Shown: piece after piece, positions 10,601 through 18,589 of the stretch
Position numbering within the stretch: position 1 is the stretch's first letter
Layout: each line of letters begins with the position of its first letter
Source: Scytonema sp. UIC 10036
Lineage (GTDB): Bacteria > Cyanobacteriota > Cyanobacteriia > Cyanobacteriales > Nostocaceae
Reading direction: 5' to 3'
Length of the DNA stretch: 61,851 nucleotides
NCBI RefSeq assembly: GCF_009725235.1
Contig: NZ_WJFC01000065.1
Location: forward strand, 1-61,851
Notes under the pieces: generated by a model
Seen by the model: the letters and a program-made list of their open reading frames with translations, nothing else
Databases searched by the model: none
What the model was told of the DNA's origin: nothing
Program-made: the position numbers and the translations under genes

Positions 10601-12052
10601 TTAGTCAGTCTTGGTGGTAATGTTACCGATCCAGACAAAGATGGACTCACAGGTATTGCCATCACAGATGTCGATACTCTTAATGGAAGCGTCTTTTACA
10701 GTGTTGATAATGGCAGTAACTGGGTACCTCTGGGGTCTGTTTCCAACACGAACGCTCGTCTACTGGCAGCTGACTCCAATACCCGTATTTACTTCCGACC
10801 CAACACTAACTTCACTGGCAGCATTAATAATGTTTTAACCTTCCGTGCTTGGGATCGAACAAGTAGTGCAAATGGTAACGTTGCAGATACAACTGTCAAT
10901 GGAGGTATTACAAGCTTTAGCAGCACGACTGACACAGCTGCAATTACCGTTAATAGCAGCGTCAATATTCCCGACGACACCAGCAACAACATTCCTGACG
11001 TCATCAACAATAATACTGTTACCCTGAGACTACTATCTAACAATATTTTCCAGATAGAAGGTTCTTCTGGTAGCGACAAACCAAAATTGGAAGTCACTTT
11101 TGCCGGACGCAATTCTCCGTCAGTTAATGAACTAGGTGTATTTCTTGTTGACGATGAGCAAGGAAGAATTAATGGCATTGCTCCTGGTGAAAGTAATTAT
11201 GCTCAAGCAGCGCTTTCAAGAGCTAGCGTTATTTTCTCTGCGATCGCTAAGGTTCCAAATGGATTTAATACTGACTTAACACGGTTACTTGAATTCAATT
11301 CAGGGTCACGCTTGCAATTCTTCTTAGTCAAGAATGGTAGTATCGACGCCGTGCAAACTGGTTTAACTCCTCAGAGTGATATACTCTTTTTCAACCCTCT
11401 AAACCAAAAAGTTGTGGACTCTGGCAATGGCGAGTTTACACTGTCTTTGAACAGTGCATCAAATAGCAGTGCGTCTAGCTACCAAGATCTGGAAGTAAAG
11501 ATTAAAGCAACAAACCAACCGTTACCTTTAGGTACTGGTATTCAAGGAAATCCTTTTGGAGAAATCATTGATTTGCGGAATGTATCTACCCAAGTTAAGG
11601 CAGACTTTGTTGTAAACAGAGAAGCACTGTTTGACAATATGATTGGCTTCTACCGAATAGCTGATGTGAATGGTGGTATTGATACAGATGGCAATGGGAC
11701 AATAGATTTCCGCCCTGGAGATGCTGGTTATACTGAAGCTGCAGTGAGAGGACGTGTTGCAGGAATTAACTTGACAACAAGCAATCAAGGTACTGCTACA
11801 TTCACGGGCAATCTCAGCCCAGGCTCGCTCTTTGCGCCATTCATTATTGTTAATGGCACACCAGAGGCAGTTTTAGATAATAACTCAAGTAATGACCCTG
11901 CGGTGTATTTCGCCTTCTTAGGAGCTAACTCAGATAAAGCCGATCATATTCGCTTGTTAGGCAATAACACCTTTGGCTTTGAGGATTTACCTAATAACGG
12001 CGATAGCGATTACAATGACATGATTGTCAGAGCAAATTTGAGTATTGCTTAA
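7652..12052 (+). CDS. DUF4347 / tandem cadherin-like repeat / DUF4114 surface protein
   Basis: A very large surface or secreted protein. Residues near the N-terminus (ILFVDPSVNHYEVLL, VVLDRDRDG-like, VHIVSHGSSG, LYLYGCHVAAGDAG, LGGDWNLEVSIG) form a DUF4347 domain. Six in-frame repeats of 152-160 residues follow, each opening with APxL and holding NVTDPD, GIAI, FYSxDNG, RLLAADSNTRxYF, LTFRAWDQ and a TAFSS segment, as in cadherin-like or Ig-like adhesins. The C-terminus (FGFEDLPNNGDSDYNDMIV) is a DUF4114 domain with acidic, possibly calcium-binding residues. No classical signal peptide is seen. I take ATG 7652 because the DUF4347 homology begins there; an in-frame ATG lies 12 codons upstream at 7616. 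A role in adhesion or the cell surface is inferred. Confidence 0.85.
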   Translation: MKITNILFVDPSVNHYEVLLRSVLARIKTIVLDRDRDGVAQITQVLSQHSEVENVHIVSHGSSGTLYLGNSELSLSTLKLYAPQLKNWFSPDSAVPFSQSPSLYLYGCHVAAGDAGTEFITKLHLLTGANVAATANLTGNAVLGGDWNLEVSIGSISNQQLAFTPEVMAAYPSVLVAPTLNNTANVILNSINNNVAQPVGGLVGTPIFNLVELGRNVIDPDSGTTGIAITNANTTSGNLFYTIDNGTTWTPLGSVSDNNALLLASNASTRIYLQPNPNSSGIIDNLFTFRAWDLTSGTNGGTADTTTNGDATAFSREIDVAAIVVNAVNNAPILSNTNVTLVPVNEDEDPSQSREPVGTLVSNLVSLGINVTDPDNNAVTGIAVTDTDITNGTWFYSIDNGNSWENIGLVSNTDARMLAADGGTRIYFRPNPNFNGSVNPALTFRAWDQTNTPIDQSINGRIANTTISGNPTAFSSTTANAVITVNAVNDAPTLTPAQFTFSAINNNIGVPIGAVGTPVSSLVRLNENVTDPDANAVTGIAIVNADNTNGRWFYSSDNGSNWIPLGLVSDNNARLLAANASNRLYFLPNAGFNGTIDNVLTFRAWDQTNGTNGGSANITEPNVDITTSAFSSDFNTATITVNAGNTAPVLSDTTLSLSIDENPSPPKEAVGTLVSSLVAIGSNVTDPDLNAVTGVAIAGANTVNGNWFYSTNNGNTWIPLGAVSNTNVRLLAADGITRLYFQSNPNFNGVINDALTIHAWDQSSGTNGETAIANITGGTTAFSSTTDTIAIAVNGVNDAPILLDTNVTLGAVSQNVGSPVGAVGTLVSSLVTLGVNGNVTDSDSSVTGIAITGANTTNGSFFYSIDNGTNWTPLGVVSETNARLIAADSNTRLYFQPNANFTGTIDSALTFRAWDQSTGTNGGTANTTINGSRTAFSSATDTAAITVNGINNAPILSDLSVTLTSVNQNAGTPTGAVGTLVASLVSLGGNVTDPDKDGLTGIAITDVDTLNGSVFYSVDNGSNWVPLGSVSNTNARLLAADSNTRIYFRPNTNFTGSINNVLTFRAWDRTSSANGNVADTTVNGGITSFSSTTDTAAITVNSSVNIPDDTSNNIPDVINNNTVTLRLLSNNIFQIEGSSGSDKPKLEVTFAGRNSPSVNELGVFLVDDEQGRINGIAPGESNYAQAALSRASVIFSAIAKVPNGFNTDLTRLLEFNSGSRLQFFLVKNGSIDAVQTGLTPQSDILFFNPLNQKVVDSGNGEFTLSLNSASNSSASSYQDLEVKIKATNQPLPLGTGIQGNPFGEIIDLRNVSTQVKADFVVNREALFDNMIGFYRIADVNGGIDTDGNGTIDFRPGDAGYTEAAVRGRVAGINLTTSNQGTATFTGNLSPGSLFAPFIIVNGTPEAVLDNNSSNDPAVYFAFLGANSDKADHIRLLGNNTFGFEDLPNNGDSDYNDMIVRANLSIA
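8180..10960 (+). repeat. Six tandem ~462-bp in-frame coding repeats
   Basis: Units begin at about 8180, 8642, 9122, 9590, 10046 and 10508, each at a GCYCCT codon pair encoding Ala-Pro. Spacings are 462, 480, 468, 456 and 462 bases, all multiples of three. Third positions differ a good deal between units, so the array is not brand new. Such arrays can expand or contract by recombination. Confidence 0.85.
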
Positions 12053-12070
12053 CGTTTGAAAAGGTCTGTC

Positions 12071-12177
12071 ACCTCGTTCCCAGGCGGAGCCTGGGAATGC
12101 CTTACGGGAGGCTCCGCCTCCTGTGTAGCGACGCAGAGCCTCGCAGTTTACATTCCCAGCTAGAAACTGGGAACGAG
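12071..12177. repeat. CGTTCCCAGGC-type dispersed palindromic repeat, copy B
   Basis: A full-length unit. It opens with ACCTCGTTCCCAGGCGGAG, passes through GGGAGGCTCCGCCTCC and GCAGAGCCTCGC, and closes with the inverted CTGGGAACGAG. Opening and closing ends are inverted relative to each other, so the whole unit can fold. It lies 20 bases past the stop of the DUF4347 gene. Confidence 0.85.
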
Positions 12178-12612
12178 AGTGGGGGGCAGTTTTTACTTGC
12201 TCTCTTACTTTATAGTAAAAAAATACTACTAAACACGACTGTGCCATAGCATCTTCTTGTTTTGTTAAGAATTATATTAGGTAAGAATTTCACTAAATCC
12301 AGTTTAGAATTGGGTTCACTGCTTTAAAGTGAACTACTAGCGGTCTTGCTTTTTGTTATCTACTGTGAGAGTATTATGTGTAAATTACGGTTAGTTGATA
12401 AGTTAACCGTAGTTAATAACAACTCGATTGCTACCTTAGGGCGGTAAGGTAAGTACTCACCAGGATAAAAAGCGATGAGATACAAGAGGTTTAGCAAGGG
12501 AATATCCTGTTGGAATCACTTAATGATGAGTACCGTAATAAACTTGTAATCACCCATACCGATTTGACAACTTTTTACTAGACAACTCGGGTCTAGACCA
12601 CAAACATCAGGA
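12178..12612. other. Intergenic stretch ahead of the TetR gene
   Basis: About 435 bases without a credible gene. It holds the perfect palindrome at 12386-12411 described separately. Otherwise it is AT-rich with no repeat I can name. Confidence 0.5.
12386..12411. promoter_or_regulatory. Palindromic operator candidate TACGGTTA-N10-TAACCGTA
   Basis: Perfect 8-bp arms (TACGGTTA and TAACCGTA) are separated by GTTGATAAGT. The same 8-10-8 arrangement recurs at 15790-15815 and 30628-30653, with two mismatches at 33469-33494. Here it lies about 200 bases ahead of the TetR gene at 12613. Confidence 0.65.
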
Positions 12613-13251
12613 ATGGAATTTATGCCCATGTCGCAACTACTTGTGAAAACTGCCACTCAAACACCATCTCCATGTAAAGCATCTATACCCCGCAGGCGCA
12701 ATGAACGTTCTCATAAGGCAATACTCCAAGCAGCTGCTGAGTTATTGGAAGAAAAAGGCTATGGGGAAATTTGTATTGAGGCGATCGCAGCCCGTGCAGG
12801 AGTTGGCAAACAAACTATCTACCGTTGGTGGTCTTGTAAAGCAGCTGTGATTATGGAAGCATACGCAGCGAAAGCAACACAGGATGTTCCAACACCTGAT
12901 ACAGGTTCAGTCAGAGAAGATTTGTATCAAATTCTGCGACAATTATTTACCGTATTAACTACAACCACTGCAGGCACTGCTGTTACTGGATTGATTGCGG
13001 AAGCGCAAATAGATCCAAATTTAGCTGAGGCATTTCGCGAGCAGTTTATTCGATGCCGTCGAGCCGCAACTCACACCATTTTAGAGCGAGGGATCGTCAG
13101 GGGTGAATTACGCCCGAATTTGAATTTAGAATTGGTAATTGATGCAATTTATGGTCCTGTTTGGTATCGCTTGCTGTTAAAGCATGCACCTTTAGATGAT
13201 ACTTTTGCTGAAGAATTAGTGAATTTTTTGATATGTGGTATATTGGCTTAG
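12613..13251 (+). CDS. TetR-family transcriptional regulator
   Basis: A 212-residue regulator. After a polar leader of about 30 residues, SHKAILQAAAELLEEKGYGE and IEAIAARAGVGKQTIYRWW form the TetR helix-turn-helix. The C-terminal half (SVREDLYQILRQLFTVL, RGIVRGELRPNLNLELVIDAIYGPVWYRLLL) is the TetR_C type with the RGxxRGEL signature. An AGGA sequence favours the internal ATG at 12622 over 12613. A headless copy of the C-terminal half lies at 14014-14411. Its target is unknown, but the palindrome at 12386 and its recurrence near organosulfur genes make it one candidate for their regulator. Confidence 0.85.
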   Translation: MEFMPMSQLLVKTATQTPSPCKASIPRRRNERSHKAILQAAAELLEEKGYGEICIEAIAARAGVGKQTIYRWWSCKAAVIMEAYAAKATQDVPTPDTGSVREDLYQILRQLFTVLTTTTAGTAVTGLIAEAQIDPNLAEAFREQFIRCRRAATHTILERGIVRGELRPNLNLELVIDAIYGPVWYRLLLKHAPLDDTFAEELVNFLICGILA

Positions 13252-13452
13252 ATGTCATCAGCCTGCAAGTATAAAATAATCAGTTTTCTGAACTCTGTAT
13301 CATCATCGCGATGGAGATTCGCAGCATAACTACATCAAAAATTGTAGGCGACTTTAACCTTTCTGTTAAAGTCGCCCTACATCAAGGTATTGTGCTGACA
13401 TTACATCTCAAGGCAAAATATTCTTTTGTGTGGATCTGTTAAGCGAAGGCTT

Positions 13453-13818
13453 CTATTCAGCAACGTCGTTGAATCTGAAAGCATCTAGTTGAGTCCGAAC
13501 AGCGTTGATATATCCCCGGTCGGACAAAACTTGTGATGGTAGCCTTTTTGCTTTAATCGCACCCTTGATAATGTCTTCTGCACTCACTTGTTTTGAACGG
13601 TAACCAATTATCAAATCGTTGTAACTGGGAATGCCTTCTTTTTCAAAGTAGCCTTGGTATGCCAAGTTAACCAGATCGAAAGGTGTTGTTGCTGCATTCA
13701 GATAAGAAGGAGTTTTTCCAGAAGTCGCGGGATTGTATGCGTTGTCATCAGCCCGAGTTGCAGGTGCAGCAGCTGCTAACAGCAGGAGGGATAAACTACT
13801 AACGATAAAGCCTTTCAT
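13453..13818 (-). CDS. Small secreted protein, unknown function
   Basis: A 121-residue exported protein. MKGFIVSSLSLLLLAAAAPATRA is a clear signal peptide, with cleavage expected after TRA. The mature part (YLNAATTPFDLVNLAYQGYFEKEGIPSYNDLI, AEDIIKGAIKAKRLPSQVLSDRGYINAVRTQL) is helical and without cysteines. It looks like a conserved cyanobacterial protein of unknown role. A GGAG sequence about 10 bases upstream supports the ATG at 13818 rather than the longer frame to 13839. Confidence 0.7.
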   Translation of the reverse strand: MKGFIVSSLSLLLLAAAAPATRADDNAYNPATSGKTPSYLNAATTPFDLVNLAYQGYFEKEGIPSYNDLIIGYRSKQVSAEDIIKGAIKAKRLPSQVLSDRGYINAVRTQLDAFRFNDVAE

Positions 13819-14013
13819 ATTTCTTATTCTCCATTTCAAGACAACTGAATTTTGTATAAGCTTGTTATCTTTAATTTAAACGAACCGTATCGTCTTGTCA
13901 ACACCTAACGAGACAATTCGTGTTGTCTTGAGTGGGAACTGGGCATTGGGCATTCAGTTCCTCTATTCCCAATCCCTGTTTCATGCACCCTGGTGTAGGG
14001 AAATACATGATAA

Positions 14014-14411
14014 TTCTTTGAGTGTACGCAAAGGTGACACAGAATATTCCAATACCTGATACAGGTTCAGTCAGAGAAGACTTGTACCAGATTCTGCAAC
14101 AATTATTTATAGTATTGACCGCGACGACTACAGCAACGGCTGTTACGGAATTGATTGCTGAAGCGCAAATAAATTCTCATTTCCCTGAAGCGTCTCGCGA
14201 GGGATTTATTCAGTGTTATCGTGCAGCAATCGGCACTATTTTAGAGCGGGGTATCGTTAGAGGTGAGTTACGTTCAAACTTGAATTTGGAACTGGTCATT
14301 GATGCGATTTATGGTTCTGTTTGGTATCGCTTGCTGCTCAAGCATCCACCTTTAGATGATACCTTTGCTGAAGAATTGGTCTCTTTTTTGATAGCCGGGA
14401 TATCAGCCTGA
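14014..14411 (+). pseudogene. Headless duplicate of the TetR regulator
   Basis: From TACGCAAAGGTGACACAG on, this frame matches residues about 88-212 of the TetR protein at 12613-13251 (IPDTGSVREDLYQIL, LIAEAQIN, RGIVRGELRSNLNLELVIDAIYGSVWYRLLLK, DDTFAEELVSFLIAGI). The helix-turn-helix half is absent and no start with a ribosome site is present, so it cannot bind DNA as a TetR. Protein identity is roughly three quarters, so it is an old partial duplication 1.2 kb from its parent. Confidence 0.8.
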
Positions 14412-14565
14412 AAAGTCGATACGGTATCAATACTTGTTGGTTAAGCCTAAAAATACGAAAACACTACAATTTCCGAGATCCCTTGCCGTATTGGAAGTGG
14501 GGTGGGCAAGGAAGGACGCCCGCCCTCTAGATACTGGTTGCAATCCCAGACAGAACTTGCGATCT

Positions 14566-14949
14566 CTACCAAGGATGGCGACGGTAATCATCTCGATTTC
14601 GGTAGCGCCAATCGTAATTCCTACCACCGCGATAGCGATCGTAATCCCTAACTCGGTAGTAGCGATCGCGATCTGAGTACCTGCGATTGAGCCTTCGTTC
14701 CTCTCTGTTTAAGCGACGTATTTCTCGGCGAATTTCTCGGCGGCGATCGCGAATTTCTCGGCGGCGGTTTCGGTAATCATCCCTATCTGCTACAAGTATC
14801 GAGTTACGTCTAGTACCAACAATTTCCTGTTCTAATCCAAGGGTTTGTGGGTTAGACAGCGATGCAATAGCGGTAGGAGGTGTAAAAATAGAAAGCAAAG
14901 GAGCTGCTATTAAAGGTAAGCTGATTTTGAATAGAAGTGTTCGGTTCAT
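14566..14949 (-). CDS. Secreted arginine-rich low-complexity protein
   Basis: A 127-residue protein with a signal peptide (LLFKISLPLIAAPLLSIFTP, ending near TAIAS). A mature part follows that is dominated by RDD, RRREIRDRRREIRREIRRLN and RYRGGRNYDWRYRNRDDYRR segments. The middle is a likely charged helix. The DNA carries several HIP1-like GCGATCGC words that encode the R/D/E runs. I do not recognise a function; nucleic-acid or envelope binding is a guess from charge. Confidence 0.65.
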   Translation of the reverse strand: MNRTLLFKISLPLIAAPLLSIFTPPTAIASLSNPQTLGLEQEIVGTRRNSILVADRDDYRNRRREIRDRRREIRREIRRLNREERRLNRRYSDRDRYYRVRDYDRYRGGRNYDWRYRNRDDYRRHPW

Positions 14950-15242
14950 GCTCTTTACCTCTGGTTTTTGCCCTAGTAAATTTTCTCGCGCAACACTGAC
15001 TTTTGAAGTTATTTAAATAGGTCAGCAAGGAAAAATCAACTATCGGATTTTTTTGCCCCATATTGCTATTGTACCGACTTTCTAACATATGGACTCAAGC
15101 TAAGTGTTAAAGATATGTTTACTTGAGACTAAAAAATGATGCAATCAAATTACTGTTAGATAAGTATCTTTTCCTTCTAGTGGTAAAACTCTAAGACGTT
15201 GATTTTTCAATATTCACTGATAATATCTTCTGGCAAGCACAA

Positions 15243-15377
15243 TCAAGTTGCACCTGTATCAATCAAAACATCATTCAATGTCATGAAACGAATTTGCTCT
15301 GAAGAAATAAATCCTCGTTCGGCTAAAATTTGGTCAATACGGTGAGTAATTGTGATTTTAGTTGTAACTTTGCCCAT
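15243..15377 (-). pseudogene. Broken retropepsin-like aspartyl protease fragment
   Basis: The frame MGKVTTKITITHRIDQILA ends with NDVLIDTGAT and then a TGA stop, followed in frame by LCLPEDIISEY and another stop. The DTGAT motif followed by LCLP is the active-site pattern of small bacterial retropepsin-like proteases, whose usual length is about 120-150 residues. The premature stop and the missing remainder make this a pseudogene. Confidence 0.65.
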
Positions 15378-15473
15378 TGTCTTGCTGAGATTGATTGCCG
15401 TAGTATGATTCCCTCTAAAGTTTGATTATGGCAATTAAATTGGTAAACAAGTCGTTACAAATAAATCTAACTA

Positions 15474-15600
15474 GTAGTCTGTTAAGCCAACGAAAGCTGG
15501 GCGATCTAAAAACCGCAAAGACGCAAAGAGCACTAAGGGAGAGAAAAAGAAGATGAATCTGAACGTTATTTTACCTAGCAAAGTTTCCTTGCCGAAGTAC
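15474..15600. mobile_element. Possible IS630-derived MITE, 127 bp
   Basis: The left end GTAGTCTGTTAAGCCAAC resembles the left end of the IS630 element at 21496 (GTAGTCTGTCACATCAAC). The reversed right end contains GTACTTCGG and AACTTTGCTAGG, near that element's AACTTTGCTGGG. TA flanks both sides (15472-15473 and 15601-15602), as expected for this family. It contains no gene. The ends are diverged, so the call is tentative. Confidence 0.45.
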
Positions 15601-15616
15601 TACCACAGAATGTGGG

Positions 15617-15692
15617 CTGCGAGGCTCTACCTCCCCATACAGAAGGCGGAGTCTCCCGTATGGCATTCCCAGGCTTCGCCTGGGAACGAGGT
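15617..15692. repeat. CGTTCCCAGGC-type dispersed palindromic repeat, copy C
   Basis: Reverse orientation, 5'-truncated. It contains GCGAGGCTCTACCTC, GGCGGAGTCTCCCG and the terminal hairpin GGCATTCCCAGGCTTCG with CCTGGGAACGAGG. Confidence 0.8.
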
Positions 15693-15789
15693 GATATGAA
15701 GTTTCGACTGCCCGCGCTCTAATAGCTGCAATCCCAAACAAAACTTGTTATTTCGAGATGAGGATGATAAGCTACACATCATCGCATAT

Positions 15790-15815
15790 AACGGTAATAC
15801 AGTAAGCTTACCGTA
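15790..15815. promoter_or_regulatory. Palindromic operator candidate ahead of the LLM gene
   Basis: AACGGTAA and TTACCGTA flank the 10-base spacer TACAGTAAGC. The inner seven bases of each arm pair perfectly. The site ends 51 bases before the LLM start codon, a position where it would overlap or adjoin a promoter. The arrangement matches the sites at 12386 and 30628. Confidence 0.65.
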
Positions 15816-15866
15816 TTTTAAGCGTACTGGTTTTACAGCGCAATTTTGACATGGAGAAGCGATATC

Positions 15867-16475
15867 ATGCATATTCGGTTTGCGTACTGGGTTCCTAATG
15901 TGAGTGGGGGATTGGTAGTTAGCAAAATTCCTCAACGTACAAATTGGACTTTTGATTATAACGTTCAACTAGCACAAACAGCAGAAGAAGTTGGCTTTGA
16001 CTACGCTTTAGCTCAAGCTAGATTTATTGCAAGTTACGGTGCAGAAAATCAATTGGAAGCTCTTACCACAGTAGCGGGGCTTGCTACCCAGACGCAACGG
16101 TTGAAGCTAATTGCAGCAGTGCATCCCGGCTTATGGCATCCCGGTGTTGTTGCTAAGATAGGAGCCACTATCGACTATAATTCCAACGGTCGTTTTTGCC
16201 TGAATGTTGTGAGTGGTTGGTTCAAAGATGAGTTTTTGATTTATGGCGAACCTTGGCTAGATCATGATGAACGTTATCGTCGTTCTGAGGAGTTTATTCG
16301 AGTTCTTAAAGGAATGTGGACAGAGGAGGAGTTTCATTTTAAAGGTGACTTTTACCGCATTAATGGCGGTTGGGTTAAACCAAAACCTATTGCACAACCT
16401 CATCCAGAAATATTCCAAGGTGGCAATTCAAAAGGCTCTTGCGTACTTAGCGTGCTATTTTTAGGAGAAAATTAG
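15867..16475 (+). pseudogene. LLM-class flavin monooxygenase, truncated (SsuD/SfnG-type)
   Basis: The N-terminal ~190 residues match bacterial-luciferase-like FMNH2-dependent monooxygenases of organosulfur metabolism: FAYWVPNVSGG, EEVGFDYALAQARF, LEALTTVAGLATQTQRLKLIAAVHPGLWHP, SNGRFCLNVVSGWF, HDERYRRSEEFIRVLKGMW and HPEIFQGGNS. After GGNSK near 16430 the homology stops and 13 unrelated residues lead to a stop, so about 150 C-terminal residues are gone. The start is the ATG at 15867, preceded by GGAG; the frame can also be read from a TTG at 15846. The truncated enzyme is almost certainly inactive. Homologues desulfonate alkanesulfonates or dimethyl sulfone. Confidence 0.82.
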
Positions 16476-16613
16476 CGGAAAACTCTTACCTGAACTGTAT
16501 TACAGCCATTATTCCCTTCATAACAGTATTCTTTTCTAAAATTGAAACTATAAGTGTCTGTAAGCCTTGCAAATAAAGCATAATTAGAAATTTTCCGGAA
16601 AATTTAGCACGCT
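16449..16613. mobile_element. 165-bp inverted-repeat insert between LLM and SfnB fragments
   Basis: The ends AGCGTGCTA and TAGCACGCT are perfect 9-bp inverted repeats, and pairing continues imperfectly inward for about 17 more bases. The stretch has no gene and lies exactly where one truncated gene stops and the next begins. It may be a MITE or the scar of a larger element whose loss removed the flanking gene halves. The right end overlaps codons that look native to the SfnB-like gene, so the boundary is uncertain. Confidence 0.4.
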
Positions 16614-17497
16614 ATGTCCGAAAGAACCAACGTTTTTTCTTTGACTTGGTCTTGCAGGGGCAAAGGTTTGGAAATGCTTTTTCTGAGATTGGTACAAAAT
16701 CAGTTGTTGATGTGAGAACACGCCTGGAAAAATCTGGTTCGGGATATGTACTGAACGGGCGTAAGTTTTACTCTGCGGGAGCACTTTTAGCAGACTGGAT
16801 TCCAGTGATTGCCAAAGATGAGAATGACCACACGGCGATCGCATTTGTAGAACAGGGTGCTGAGGGTTTGACTTTGTTTGATGACTGGACAAGTTTCGGA
16901 CAACGCACGACTGCGAGTGGTACAACAATTTTGGAAAACGTAAAAGTACGCCCAGAGCACGTTATTCAGCACTATCTTGCTTTTGAGCGTCCGACAACAA
17001 TGGGTGCAATTGCCCAAATCATCCAAGCAGCTGTGGATGTTGGTATTGCTAAAGCAGCTGTAAGAGACACAATCACCTTTGTTCGCGGACAAACTAGACC
17101 TTGGATTGATAGCAATGTAGAACAAGGCTATGAAGATCCATTATTGCTTTACAACTTTGGTAATGTGGTGCTTCAAGTTCATGCAGCTGAAGCATTACTA
17201 CGCCGTGCAGGTGAGTATATCGACCGAGCAATCCCCGATTTAAACGAAACTAGTGTGGCAGAGGCTTCCATTGCTGTTGCAGAAGCAAAAGCACAAGCAA
17301 CAGAGGCATCTCTACTAGCAACCAACAAACTATTTGAATTGGCTGGGACTAAGTCTACTTTACAAGAATACAATTACGATCGCCACTGGCGCAATGCTCG
17401 TGCTCATACATTGCACGATCCAGTCCGTTGGAAATACTACGCTGTCGGTAACTATTTTCTTAACAACGTTCTTCCACCACGTCATCCTTGGTTATAG
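16601..17497 (+). pseudogene. SfnB-like acyl-CoA-dehydrogenase-type sulfur acquisition oxidoreductase, N-terminus missing
   Basis: The frame from 16601 encodes the C-terminal two thirds of an acyl-CoA dehydrogenase-fold flavoprotein of the SfnB/DszC group. It includes RFFFDLVLQGQRFGNAFSE, GTKS, YVLNGRKFYSAGALLADWIPV, DDWTSFGQRTTASGTTILENV, RRAGEYIDRA and HTLHDPVRWKYYAVGNYFLNN. About 100 residues that should precede it are missing, and there is no good start. Relatives feed on dimethyl sulfone or similar compounds together with LLM monooxygenases. It lies directly after the broken LLM gene, so one deletion probably damaged both. Confidence 0.8.
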
Positions 17498-17559
17498 ATA
17501 GTAAGTCAAATCTCTAAATGCAGCGATCTCACAGCATAAAATGAGTGGTTGAGGTTGCT

Positions 17560-18453
17560 TCACTTAGAAATTAACGCTTCTTCGATCCATTGAGATAATG
17601 GCTTTTGGTTCAATATCAACCATTCACAGTAATCCACAGCCCAATATAAGAGTTTATCCACCAAATCTAATCTTCTTTTCTCGACAAAAAACATATTTAA
17701 CCGAAAATTCATAAGACGCAAGTGTGTTGAAGCCGCCAAGACGCTAAACCAATGTCTGGTTTTCCAAAACCAATCTTTTAATTCATCATTTTCGTCAATT
17801 ATAATAGATAAAAAAAGTACTAAACGGTTTTTATCTAAAACCCCTTCTAAAGGTTGAACAGTACAAAATCTAGCAATTGTTGAATAGATTTGCTCAAGTA
17901 GGAGTCTGTAATTGTGAGCTTGCCAATCACAGACTAAAATAATTTTGTCACCTTGAAATAGTAGATTTCTTTCAGTAAAATCACTATGTATGGGACAAAA
18001 TAGCATGAGATTTTGAGGAAAGTTTAGCATTGATTCACAAAAATAATTTGATAATACTTTCATTGTCTTTGCAGCACGCTCTGCTTGAAATTCATTGTTT
18101 TTAACGAATTGAGTTTGCCAAGCATCGAGAATATTGGGTATTTTACGAAAGCCTTCTACATAGTTTTCGATGTCTAGTATTTTTTTATTTTTTAAACCTA
18201 AATAGATAAGTTTTTTATAGATTTGAGCAACTTCGATAAGTTGTTCGTTTGTGGAAATATAACTGGAACCTTCAACAAAATTATAAACTCGTATATTCTC
18301 TAAATTTATTAATTTGTTGCTTGGTGCAATTGGTGTAGCAACAGGAATCGAATTTTCTTTCATCACATTCATACAAGAATGAATATTATTAATGATTTCT
18401 TCACTAGCATTTCTATATTGTTTGACAAAAAAGAGTTCGCGATCGCAAGACAC
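17560..18453 (-). CDS. APH/choline-kinase-like phosphotransferase, short N-terminus
   Basis: A 297-residue protein of the aminoglycoside-phosphotransferase fold. HSDFTERNLLF near residue 155 is the catalytic HxDxxxxN loop, and ILVCDWQAHNYRLLLEQIYSTIARF holds the metal-binding aspartate of the DFG-like position. The N-terminal nucleotide-binding strands are short, since the frame opens at a GTG (18453) right after an in-frame TAA. The start may therefore have been lost. The substrate is unknown and need not be an antibiotic. Confidence 0.7.
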   Translation of the reverse strand: MSCDRELFFVKQYRNASEEIINNIHSCMNVMKENSIPVATPIAPSNKLINLENIRVYNFVEGSSYISTNEQLIEVAQIYKKLIYLGLKNKKILDIENYVEGFRKIPNILDAWQTQFVKNNEFQAERAAKTMKVLSNYFCESMLNFPQNLMLFCPIHSDFTERNLLFQGDKIILVCDWQAHNYRLLLEQIYSTIARFCTVQPLEGVLDKNRLVLFLSIIIDENDELKDWFWKTRHWFSVLAASTHLRLMNFRLNMFFVEKRRLDLVDKLLYWAVDYCEWLILNQKPLSQWIEEALISK

Positions 18454-18589
18454 TTAAAGTTTTTACCCCACAATCCCACATCAATGGGGTAGAACTCTTA
18501 TTTTTATATATATGCCTGATTCAGTATGTTTTGAATTTTGTGATATGTGACATAACTTGTTTCTAAAAAAATTTATCGTTACTTTTATA

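Noticed and set aside
8464..11178. Reverse frames of 68-129 codons inside the surface-protein gene
   Set aside because: They are shadows of the repetitive forward gene and repeat with the same period.
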